NCBI GenBank assembly: GCA_021162905.1
Contig: JAGGXT010000305.1
Span: 1-5,310, forward strand
Direction of reading: 5' to 3'
From: Candidatus Odinarchaeota archaeon
GTDB taxonomy: Archaea > Asgardarchaeota > JAGGXT01
DNA: 5,310 nucleotides
A program made the translations under genes and the position numbers. Below the pieces are notes generated by a model, which was not told the DNA's origin, did no database searches, and saw only the letters and a list, made by a program, of their open reading frames with translations. This document shows, piece after piece, positions 1-5,297 of this stretch (positions within the stretch are counted from its first letter, which is position 1; each line of letters starts with the position of its first letter).

Positions 1-13
1 AAAAAGATATGTG

Positions 14-1114
14 CTATAGAGGAATTATTGCCAATGGGAGTGCAGGTAGGTTCTGAAAGATTGTAAGTGCTGCAGAAATTATTAGATATGCATAGCCGAT
101 CTTCTTTTTATCACTTTCCTTGAGAGGAAACATAGGCATGTTTTCAAGTTTTACATAAATGTCGTAGTAGTCAGATAAATTTACAATATAGCTTAGGTCC
201 TCCTCTGAAAATTCCATACTTAGCTTTTCAGGAGTTCTATAGACTAGTTCTGTTATTTTTTTGTAAATTATTTTCTTTGCATTATTTCTGATTTTATTTA
301 TTGGTTCAACAAATCCTAGCATAGGTGCTAAGACTACGAATATTGTGAGTAGAAAATAAACGGCTATCACGCCAATGATTATATAAAATGGTAAGTATCT
401 AAGGCTGACAAAGTTTGGTATGAGTAACATTGTTGTTAGTACAGCAATTCCTGCTCTTACTGATACGCCACCAAATGAGTAAAGGTAATCTGGGACTATT
501 CCAACAGAGATGTATATTTTAGTAAGCTCGATGTTGAGAATCTCTTTCTTCTGAAACAAGATAGTGAATATGAAGAACGAAAGAATAATCCATGAAACAG
601 TTCCTGCAAATAAAAGGTTCAGCAATGATGCATACGTTGAGACTATTTGGAATTCTAATGTAGGTGGAGAGCCAAACCCTACCATTGATTCGGGATTCTC
701 AAAGAATCTAGGAAAGAAAAACAAAAGCCTATATACACCAATATACGCGACTGCTATAAATATCATGAAAATTTTCATGGGTTTGCCATATATTAATGTG
801 AGCAGTAAGGACTTTATGTTTTCGTATTCGCTTTTTTTATCCGTAGCTACAATGTTTTTTATATCAAACTGAGCTATCAAATCGTTGATTTTCTCATTAA
901 CTTTGTTTGTTGCTAAAATTATTAAGGGGATATACAGCATCCATGGAATTGCAGTATACCACAAATATGGAAGTATATTCCACACAGGATACTGTATATA
1001 TGTATAAATCAGACCGATAATGAACACGATTTCTAGAGCAATTATTCCCTTCATCGTTCCTCTGAAGAATCTTTGAAATAGAACGTTATACCAGAGCTCG
1101 TGTCCGGACGACAA
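14..1114 (-). CDS. Multi-spanning membrane protein of unknown function (366 aa)
   Basis: I do not recognise a named family. Hydrophobic segments lie near residues 22-41, 46-68, 113-135, 157-187 (long, possibly two helices), 220-238, 241-266 and 340-366, so this is a polytopic membrane protein with roughly seven or eight helices. Two soluble stretches stand out. Residues 69-110 and 268-338 are charged and helical-looking, and the second ends in a short MPMFP element (326-330) just before the last membrane helix. From memory, a similar MP-[VM]-[WF]-P element precedes the C-terminal helices of uncharacterised prokaryotic membrane proteins; that resemblance is weak evidence and gives no function. 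No catalytic motif, nucleotide-binding loop or transporter signature is visible. The start is TTG at 1112-1114, because GAGGGGG ends five bases upstream and an in-frame TAA lies just beyond it. An internal ATG at 1052-1054 (residue 21), preceded by GAGG, is the alternative. The gene diverges from the operon beginning at 1643 and ends at TAG close to the window edge. Confidence 0.8.
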   Translation of the reverse strand: MSSGHELWYNVLFQRFFRGTMKGIIALEIVFIIGLIYTYIQYPVWNILPYLWYTAIPWMLYIPLIILATNKVNEKINDLIAQFDIKNIVATDKKSEYENIKSLLLTLIYGKPMKIFMIFIAVAYIGVYRLLFFFPRFFENPESMVGFGSPPTLEFQIVSTYASLLNLLFAGTVSWIILSFFIFTILFQKKEILNIELTKIYISVGIVPDYLYSFGGVSVRAGIAVLTTMLLIPNFVSLRYLPFYIIIGVIAVYFLLTIFVVLAPMLGFVEPINKIRNNAKKIIYKKITELVYRTPEKLSMEFSEEDLSYIVNLSDYYDIYVKLENMPMFPLKESDKKKIGYAYLIISAALTIFQNLPALPLAIIPL

Positions 1115-1119
1115 GTAAA

Positions 1120-1126
1120 CCCCCTC
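1120..1126 (-). promoter_or_regulatory. Shine-Dalgarno site supporting the TTG start at 1114
   Basis: Read on the minus strand, the bases are GAGGGGG, then a five-base spacer, then TTG. This matches the purine-rich archaeal ribosome-binding consensus (core GGAGGTG), allowing one G:U pair. It is the main reason for choosing the non-ATG start over the ATG 20 codons downstream. Confidence 0.65.
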
Positions 1127-1180
1127 TTATTATTTTCTTTAGCAATTGCTTTGATGCTAAAAATAGGCTTAATGGTTGTA

Positions 1181-1193
1181 TTTTAAAATTTCG
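1181..1193 (-). promoter_or_regulatory. Candidate BRE/TATA promoter for the minus-strand membrane protein gene
   Basis: On the minus strand, CGAAA (BRE-like, 1189-1193) is followed directly by TTTTAAAA (TATA-like, 1181-1188). Archaeal initiation about 26 bases from the box centre would fall near 1158. That gives a leader of about 44 bases which includes the GAGGGGG site. The surrounding DNA is very AT-rich, so chance matches are common. Confidence 0.4.
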
Positions 1194-1202
1194 GTATCTC
1201 TA

Positions 1203-1247
1203 CATGGTAATATCCGAAAATGGGTGATTTATAAATGATTTACCATG
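1203..1247. repeat. 8-bp inverted repeat with 29-base spacer
   Basis: The left arm CATGGTAA (1203-1210) is the exact reverse complement of the right arm TTACCATG (1240-1247). The spacer contains two direct copies of TGATTTA, 11 bases apart (1225 and 1236), which is close to one helical turn. Position upstream of the minus-strand promoter candidate would suit a regulator-binding site, but no regulator is identified. Confidence 0.4.
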
Positions 1248-1589
1248 AGCCTTTAACTCCTAAGTGCTAAAACGGTGTTATATCACCTATTCTCTGATTT
1301 ACCTCTACATGTTCTCTATATATTCTAATTTTCAATTTTTCAACATAATTTAATTAACAAAGTGGAAAATTATTATAATCAATAAAAAAGGTAATTGGTA
1401 TGATTTACTATTTTAAATTCGCTGCCGAGTCATATACATTCTTATCTAATTGTCACTCAGAGATGTAATAATACAGATAGAAAATATTTCTTAGGCATTT
1501 AAATAAAGAGGATCTCTTAGTGAGTCTTAGATTCATCTTATGTAAAAATATATTATTATTTTTAGTAGAGCTTCAGAAGTATAAAAATG

Positions 1590-1606
1590 TTTAAAAAATT
1601 TTAAAA
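1590..1606 (+). promoter_or_regulatory. Candidate TATA promoter for the two-gene operon
   Basis: Two overlapping AT boxes occur: TTTAAAAAA at 1590-1598 and TTTTAAAA at 1599-1606. Initiation about 26 bases downstream would be near 1620 or 1629. The first leaves a leader of about 23 bases that includes the GGTGGT site before TTG 1643. The second would make the GTG at 1631 nearly leaderless. Both are consistent with crenarchaeal promoters. Confidence 0.45.
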
Positions 1607-1632
1607 GGTAGATCATATAGTTACAAGCATGT

Positions 1633-1638
1633 GGTGGT
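1633..1638 (+). promoter_or_regulatory. Shine-Dalgarno site deciding the TTG 1643 start
   Basis: GGTGGT fits the archaeal GGTGAT ribosome-binding core with one change, and its GGTG core ends six bases before TTG at 1643-1645. The earlier in-frame GTG codons at 1631 and 1634 overlap this site and have no good site of their own upstream. Confidence 0.45.
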
Positions 1639-1642
1639 TATT

Positions 1643-2335
1643 TTGCAAAAGTTAAGAGTTAAGGGAGTTGCACTTCTGCTGATATTATATATATTAGTAT
1701 TAGGTTTTAGTGGATATGTGGTTGATAGCAACTATAGTGATATGACTTTTGCGGATGCTTCTAAATATTCTCCGATAATCTTCACAGAACCAGGAGATAA
1801 GCCAATAAAGATTAGTTATCTATACAAAGATGATATGTTAACTTACTATATATTTTGGAAGGATGAATATCACCCAGATCATGTAATAGATTCGCTGTAT
1901 CGGTTTTTTAGAACTTTCTATTTTGGTTCTTCTGTGGATATAGAAAGAATAAAGATTCGATTCTATGAAAATAATACTCCTGAGTTGCTTATTTTTGAAA
2001 CCGTTAACCATGAAGTAGTTGAGTTGTTAATAATAAACAAAACTCATGCACAATTTAAAAATGGCAGTATCGTTAAATGCCTAAGGGACTATCATCCTAT
2101 ACTTTATATTGTAACATGGAATCACATGTTTGGTTTAAAGCCCATTAGTGGTAAATCATATATAGAGAATAATTTCACAAATATCGAAAAACTAACCTTA
2201 GAAGAATACGTAGCATTTAAAATGTTTAGAAGATCCAGAATAAGTTTACAGTTTCTTATGGATTTACTCTCGTTGTTTCTATTACCTGTAGTGTTATTAG
2301 TAACTTTTGAAAACATTAAGAGGTGTCTTAAATGA
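1643..2335 (+). CDS. Unrecognised membrane-anchored protein with sequon-rich outside domain (230 aa)
   Basis: Family not recognised. Counting from TTG 1643, residues 8-27 form a membrane helix (signal anchor or uncleaved signal) after a basic start. Residues 28-200 are hydrophilic, and residues 202-222 form a second helix followed by a short basic tail. This predicts an outward-facing domain held by a helix at each end. That domain has five N-x-S/T sequons (N30, N110, N132, N140, N177), fitting archaeal surface N-glycosylation. Possible functional residues cluster as W72-K-D74-E75-x-H77-P78, followed by R87, R90, G95, D99 and E101. Later come H151-P152 and W159-N160-H161. The repeated His, Asp and Glu suggest a metal site or polar pocket, but no fold is assigned. 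The last codons overlap the next gene by ATGA, so the two are almost certainly co-translated. Starting at GTG 1631 would add four residues. It could be a partner or substrate-presenting subunit of the downstream enzyme; this is inference. Confidence 0.75.
   Translation: MQKLRVKGVALLLILYILVLGFSGYVVDSNYSDMTFADASKYSPIIFTEPGDKPIKISYLYKDDMLTYYIFWKDEYHPDHVIDSLYRFFRTFYFGSSVDIERIKIRFYENNTPELLIFETVNHEVVELLIINKTHAQFKNGSIVKCLRDYHPILYIVTWNHMFGLKPISGKSYIENNFTNIEKLTLEEYVAFKMFRRSRISLQFLMDLLSLFLLPVVLLVTFENIKRCLK
2320..2325 (+). promoter_or_regulatory. Shine-Dalgarno site inside the end of the upstream gene
   Basis: GAGGTG lies six bases before ATG 2332, inside the last codons of the upstream gene. Together with the ATGA stop/start overlap it indicates translational coupling of the two genes. 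Confidence 0.7.
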
Positions 2336-3399
2336 ACATAATAGCCCACTTATTAATCAGTTTAATCTTGTATGCGTTATTTAGGAATCTTTACCCTATT
2401 TCATTGCAGACTTTACTATCTGTGGACTTTATTATATGCGCAATTGCTAGTATTCTTCCAGATTTAGATCATATAAATATGATAGGAAAAGCTTTAAAGA
2501 CTAAAAGATTTGGTCCAGAAGTAAGAACTTGGTTACATGAGCTTCCAGGATATCTTCTTTTTTCAATAATAGGTGTACTTGTTTACTTTTTCATATCACC
2601 CGAATTTGGTAGAGCAATACTAATAGGCTTCTCTACACATTATTTTTTGGATGCGGTAAGTAGGCCAACAAGACCCTTTCATCCAGTTGATGATACAATA
2701 GTATTCTATTACCTTGCCCCTAGAAGTGATCTTAAAGCTCTTGTCATTTACGACGCTGGAATAACGGGGATTTTGCTTGGTGTTTTCTTCTTAATAACTA
2801 CATATGCTATTAACTATGAAATATTTGGCTATGTGATTATTCTTTTAAGTTTAGCTTTACTTGTATACACAATCCCGAAATTTGAAAAATATTCGAGCGC
2901 ACACGTATCCGAAGAGGAATATAAAGAACCAGAAAGGCTGGGTGTTGCCAAACTGGCTAAGGAAATTTTACAAGCAATACTTAACCCTTTCGTAAAGCTT
3001 TTTTCTAGAATATCCCCCGATGCGATAAGTGGATTAGGGCTTATTTTTTCAATATTTGTTGTGGTCTTTTTATTTATTAGAAATATCCCAGCCGCAGCTG
3101 TTTTTCTATTAATTTCCTTATTCCTAGACGCTATCGATGGAGAAGTAGCTAGGTATAGAAAAGAAGCATCACCATCTGGATGGATTATCGATGTAGCAAC
3201 AGATAGATTAAGTGAAATTATTATTTCGATAGCATTACCTATGCTTTTCATATTGTTCACAATATTAAACACAGCATTATCCATTAGAAGTAAAATAACA
3301 GGACAACATAGGATAATTCCGCTAAGGCATATAGAACTTATTATTTTCATAATAATTATTGCCTTCCCTGAACTGCAAGCTTTACTTTCCCTTCCGTAA
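2332..3399 (+). CDS. Fusion: membrane metal-dependent hydrolase-like (YdjM/DUF457 type) plus CDP-alcohol phosphotransferase
   Basis: Domain 1 (residues 1-180) is hydrophobic with about six helices. It carries the pattern of the YdjM/DUF457 membrane hydrolases: H6 in helix 1, P43-D44-L-D46-H47, H69-E70, T102-H103 with D107, and H117-P118. The family is known as predicted metal-dependent membrane hydrolases of poorly defined substrate. A hydrophilic linker follows (about 182-210, rich in Glu and Lys). Domain 2 (about 211-355) has the full CDP-alcohol phosphotransferase signature D-x2-D-G-x2-A-R-x8-G-x3-D-x3-D: D266, D269, G270, A273, R274, G283, D287, D291. Enzymes of this family use metal ions to move a phospho-group from a CDP-linked lipid (in archaea CDP-archaeol) to a small alcohol such as inositol, serine or glycerol phosphate, in the membrane. 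The acceptor cannot be read from the sequence. Only 64 residues follow D291, shorter than usual for the family (commonly about 100 or more), although R318, H326 and R332-H333-x-E335 look like the usual basic segment. No frameshift is seen. ATG 2332 has GAGGTG six bases upstream. Confidence 0.88.
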   Translation: MNIIAHLLISLILYALFRNLYPISLQTLLSVDFIICAIASILPDLDHINMIGKALKTKRFGPEVRTWLHELPGYLLFSIIGVLVYFFISPEFGRAILIGFSTHYFLDAVSRPTRPFHPVDDTIVFYYLAPRSDLKALVIYDAGITGILLGVFFLITTYAINYEIFGYVIILLSLALLVYTIPKFEKYSSAHVSEEEYKEPERLGVAKLAKEILQAILNPFVKLFSRISPDAISGLGLIFSIFVVVFLFIRNIPAAAVFLLISLFLDAIDGEVARYRKEASPSGWIIDVATDRLSEIIISIALPMLFILFTILNTALSIRSKITGQHRIIPLRHIELIIFIIIIAFPELQALLSLP

Positions 3400-3432
3400 T
3401 TTTAAAATCAAATGATCAATAAACGAATGGAC

Positions 3433-3486
3433 TTGTTTCGTGCTATCCTAGGAGTGAAACGATATCTGCTAATTTTTCTATTTTTT
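3433..3486 (+). terminator. Hairpin followed by T-tracts, terminator of the two-gene operon
   Basis: The arms TTGTTTCGT (3433-3441) and GTGAAACGA (3454-3462) pair over nine positions, three of them G:U. The 12-base loop holds the palindrome TCCTAGGA (3446-3453). T-runs follow at 3473-3477 and 3481-3486. Archaeal RNA polymerase stops at T-rich tracts even without a hairpin, so the T-runs are the stronger evidence. The site lies about 70 bases past the stop codon of the fusion gene. Confidence 0.5.
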
Positions 3487-3543
3487 ATTAAAACCCTTGT
3501 AGGACAATAATATTTACTTTAAAAAATCGATAAAATTTCTAAA

Positions 3544-3588
3544 TTTCTCCAAAAATTTCACCAAAAGGTTTATTTTTTCACCCTAAAA
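3544..3588 (+). repeat. Three related TTTCWCC-AAAA elements upstream of the radical SAM gene
   Basis: TTTCTCCAAAA (3544-3554), TTTCACCAAAA (3556-3566) and TTTCACCCTAAAA (3576-3588) share TTTC, a C-rich centre and an A-run. They begin 12 and 20 bases apart, so they lie on roughly the same face of the helix. The last two flank the candidate TATA box. They could be a repeated operator, or simply low-complexity AT-rich sequence. Confidence 0.4.
3563..3578 (+). promoter_or_regulatory. Candidate promoter for the radical SAM gene
   Basis: An A-rich BRE-like stretch (AAAAGG, 3563-3568) precedes TTTATTTT (3569-3576). Initiation about 26 bases on would be near 3598, giving a leader of about 30 bases with its own ribosome site. 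A second AT box at 3517-3526 (TTTAAAAAAT) is also possible, so the exact promoter is uncertain. Confidence 0.35.
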
Positions 3589-3614
3589 AAGTAATAACTA
3601 TATACAGAGAGATA

Positions 3615-3620
3615 GGGGGT
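3615..3620 (+). promoter_or_regulatory. Shine-Dalgarno site favouring ATG 3627 over GTG 3624
   Basis: GGGGGT fits the GGAGGT core with one change. It sits six bases before ATG 3627 but only three before the adjacent in-frame GTG 3624, so ATG 3627 is the better start. Confidence 0.5.
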
Positions 3621-3626
3621 AGAGTG

Positions 3627-5207
3627 ATGAAGATAGTACTTACAGCAGATCGTACTCTAATGAGTAAATATCGCAATATACCACTTGGTGATTTTTTAGG
3701 GTGTGTACCCTCAGAGCGTGTGCCTAGGAAAATATATGATTTCATAAGCAAAGTTGAAGCTCCTTTGGATAGTATTGGTACTGCGAGAGTTGCACCTTAT
3801 GGTCTAAGAAAAATTGAAGCTGCTCTTCTACGAGATGGTTTCTCTCGCAATGAGGTGGTTGTTGCTCATTCAGACTATTTACATAACTTTATTGGAGAAG
3901 ATACCGAAGTCGTAGTTAATTATACGATGGATCCTTTAGGGTTTGGACCAGTTTCAATGATGTTTACGATAGGTCACAAATATACATCATATAATGAAAT
4001 TGAATTTAGAAGCCTAATGGATACTATTATGACGATCAAAAAGAAGAGAAATTTAAGTTTTAAAACAGTAGTTAGCGGACCTGGTAGTTGGCAACTTGTT
4101 TATAAGTTCGATGAAGCTAAAAAATTAGGTATTGATCATATTATCCAAGGGGAGGGAGATCATGTTGCAGCAGAGATTATTAACAGAATAATTAACAATT
4201 CTGCTCCAGAGATAATAAACATAACATCTTGGCCTTCTGTAGAACAAATACCAACCATTGTTGGAGCAAGTGTTCAGGGATTAGTTGAGGTAATGCGTGG
4301 ATGCGGCCGTGGCTGTGCATATTGTATGCCAAACATGAGAGTTGCTAGGTATATCCCAATTGAGAAAATAGTTGAAGAGGTCAAAATCAATGTGAGATAT
4401 GGTGAAGATACTATTTGGCTTCATAGCGAGGATATATTCCTCTATAAATTAGAGGATAAAAGAAATTTTATACCTAATACTGAAGCGATTTTGGAGCTCT
4501 TTGATGCAGTGATGAACGTGGATGGTGTTAAACATATGCATCCTACACATTGTTCCATCGCACCAATAGTTGCTGATTCAAACTTAGTACCACTATCAAG
4601 TAAAATTCTAAGAGCCGGACCCGATAACTGGATAGGAATACAGCCGGGCCTTGAGACAGGATCAGGTGAGCTTCTAAGAAAATATATGGCTAACAAAATG
4701 AAGCCGTTTTCACCTGATGAGTGGCAAGATGTTGTCATTGAAGCTACGGTAACACTTAACGAAAATTACTGGTTTCCCGCCTATACGTTAATCGTTGGGT
4801 TGCCAGGGGAAACAGAAGATGATGCTTGGGAGACAGTAAGATTGCTTGAAAGGCTGGAATATGAGGTTCCAGAAAGGGTTGGAAAAGAAAAAGCACACTT
4901 TATAACAGCACCCCTATCATTTGTACCGTTAGGGGCTCTAAAAGATAGAGATTTCTTTAATATCGAAGAAGAGTTAAATGAGGCTCGCTTTAACGTTATA
5001 TACAGAGCTTGGAGAATAATCGTGAAAGAGATAAGCAGAAGCTTAAAATTCTTAGTAGACCAACCTTTGCCAATAAAATTACTAATAGAACTTATTGCAA
5101 GAGCTGGCGGTAAAGCGATATTAAGAAATATTGAGAAATATGGAAGAAAACGAGGATACTTAGTAAAACCACAAATAACTGTAATGAACGTAAAAGCAGA
5201 GCTTTAA
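3627..5207 (+). CDS. B12-binding-type domain/radical SAM protein (526 aa)
   Basis: Radical SAM enzymes use a [4Fe-4S] cluster to split S-adenosylmethionine and start radical chemistry; relatives with a B12 domain often transfer methyl groups or form C-C bonds. Numbering from ATG 3627, residues about 45-190 form an N-terminal Rossmann-like region with GLR (59-61), D102-P-L-G, G151-P-G-S-W and the G175-E-G-D turn typical of B12/radical SAM proteins. The classical DxHxxG cobalamin motif is not evident; the nearest variant is D83-x2-H86-x3-G90. The radical SAM core (about 218-430) has C226-x3-C230-x2-C233, the GLETGS segment (341-346) and GLPGE (391-395). A C-terminal region of about 95 residues (from about 430, beginning with a SFVPLG element) is typical of archaeal members. 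Only two other cysteines exist (C26, C309), so a second cluster is unlikely. The family is clear but the substrate is not: a cobalamin-dependent methylase or a lipid-modifying enzyme are both possible. It is monocistronic by spacing. The GTG at 3624 would add one residue. Confidence 0.92.
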   Translation: MKIVLTADRTLMSKYRNIPLGDFLGCVPSERVPRKIYDFISKVEAPLDSIGTARVAPYGLRKIEAALLRDGFSRNEVVVAHSDYLHNFIGEDTEVVVNYTMDPLGFGPVSMMFTIGHKYTSYNEIEFRSLMDTIMTIKKKRNLSFKTVVSGPGSWQLVYKFDEAKKLGIDHIIQGEGDHVAAEIINRIINNSAPEIINITSWPSVEQIPTIVGASVQGLVEVMRGCGRGCAYCMPNMRVARYIPIEKIVEEVKINVRYGEDTIWLHSEDIFLYKLEDKRNFIPNTEAILELFDAVMNVDGVKHMHPTHCSIAPIVADSNLVPLSSKILRAGPDNWIGIQPGLETGSGELLRKYMANKMKPFSPDEWQDVVIEATVTLNENYWFPAYTLIVGLPGETEDDAWETVRLLERLEYEVPERVGKEKAHFITAPLSFVPLGALKDRDFFNIEEELNEARFNVIYRAWRIIVKEISRSLKFLVDQPLPIKLLIELIARAGGKAILRNIEKYGRKRGYLVKPQITVMNVKAEL

Positions 5208-5226
5208 AACTCTTAATTTATTATAT

Positions 5227-5244
5227 TAATAGTTTAAACTAATA
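5227..5244. repeat. AT-rich palindrome downstream of the radical SAM gene
   Basis: AGTTTAAACT (5231-5240) is a perfect 10-base palindrome. The extended TAAT and AATA flanks (5227-5244) add further pairing with one mismatch on each side. It begins 20 bases past the TAA stop and could aid termination or bind a dimeric regulator of the next gene. AT-rich palindromes of this length can arise by chance. Confidence 0.35.
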
Positions 5245-5283
5245 TCAGTTGAAACAACAGTAATAAGATAATTAGTCTGATAT

Positions 5284-5297
5284 GAAAAACTTATAAC
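5284..5297 (+). promoter_or_regulatory. Candidate promoter for a gene beyond the right edge
   Basis: GAAAAA (BRE-like, 5284-5289) directly precedes CTTATAAC (TATA-like, 5290-5297). Transcription would begin around 5320, outside the window. The BRE-to-TATA spacing is good, but the downstream gene cannot be seen. Confidence 0.4.

Larger units (their letters stand above)
1115..1642. other. Divergent AT-rich intergenic region with short repeats and no clear gene
   Basis: About 520 bases separate two divergently transcribed genes. I found no tRNA, C/D-box RNA, CRISPR repeat or transposon end here. Contents seen: promoter candidates near both edges; an 8-base inverted repeat, CATGGTAA at 1203-1210 and TTACCATG at 1240-1247; the element TGATTTA at 1225, 1236, 1295 and 1401 (three of these continue as TGATTTAC); CTCTACATG at 1198-1206 and again at 1303-1311; a GGTG/CACC mini-hairpin at 1274-1287; and an AAGAG-GAT-CTCTT hairpin at 1506-1518. 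The longest plausible ATG reading frame I noticed is only 22 codons (1400-1468) and has no good ribosome site. The size and repeats suggest regulatory DNA, or remnants of lost sequence. Confidence 0.6.

Noticed and set aside
304..317. GGTTCAAC followed by AAATCC resembling a tRNA T-arm
   Set aside because: The loop length is wrong, no acceptor, D or anticodon arms are nearby, and it lies inside the membrane protein gene.
564..872. Plus-strand open frame of 102 codons
   Set aside because: It is antisense to the membrane protein gene. Its composition mirrors the opposite strand's hydrophobic codons, and no ribosome site precedes it.
1400..1468. 22-codon ATG frame in the intergenic region
   Set aside because: It is very short and has only a weak GGTAATTGG upstream. 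No recognisable peptide features were seen.
1115..1642. Possible replication origin in the AT-rich gap
   Set aside because: No origin-recognition-box-like G-rich repeats were seen and no Orc1/Cdc6 gene is present. AT-richness alone is not evidence.
2122..2349. Minus-strand open frame of 75 codons
   Set aside because: It is antisense to the end of the sequon-rich protein gene and spans the operon junction; it is a shadow frame.
2829..3350. Long open frame on the minus strand (173 codons)
   Set aside because: It lies entirely antisense to the phosphotransferase half of the fusion gene, whose signature residues are intact. Its product shows no recognisable domain and it has no separate promoter or ribosome site that I could see.
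3624..3630. GTGATGA resembling a C box of a C/D guide RNA
   Set aside because: No CTGA D box or second box pair follows at the required spacing. The match is explained by the GTG-ATG start of the radical SAM gene.
4442..4738. Minus-strand open frame of 98 codons
   Set aside because: It is antisense to the conserved core of the radical SAM gene, so it is a shadow frame.
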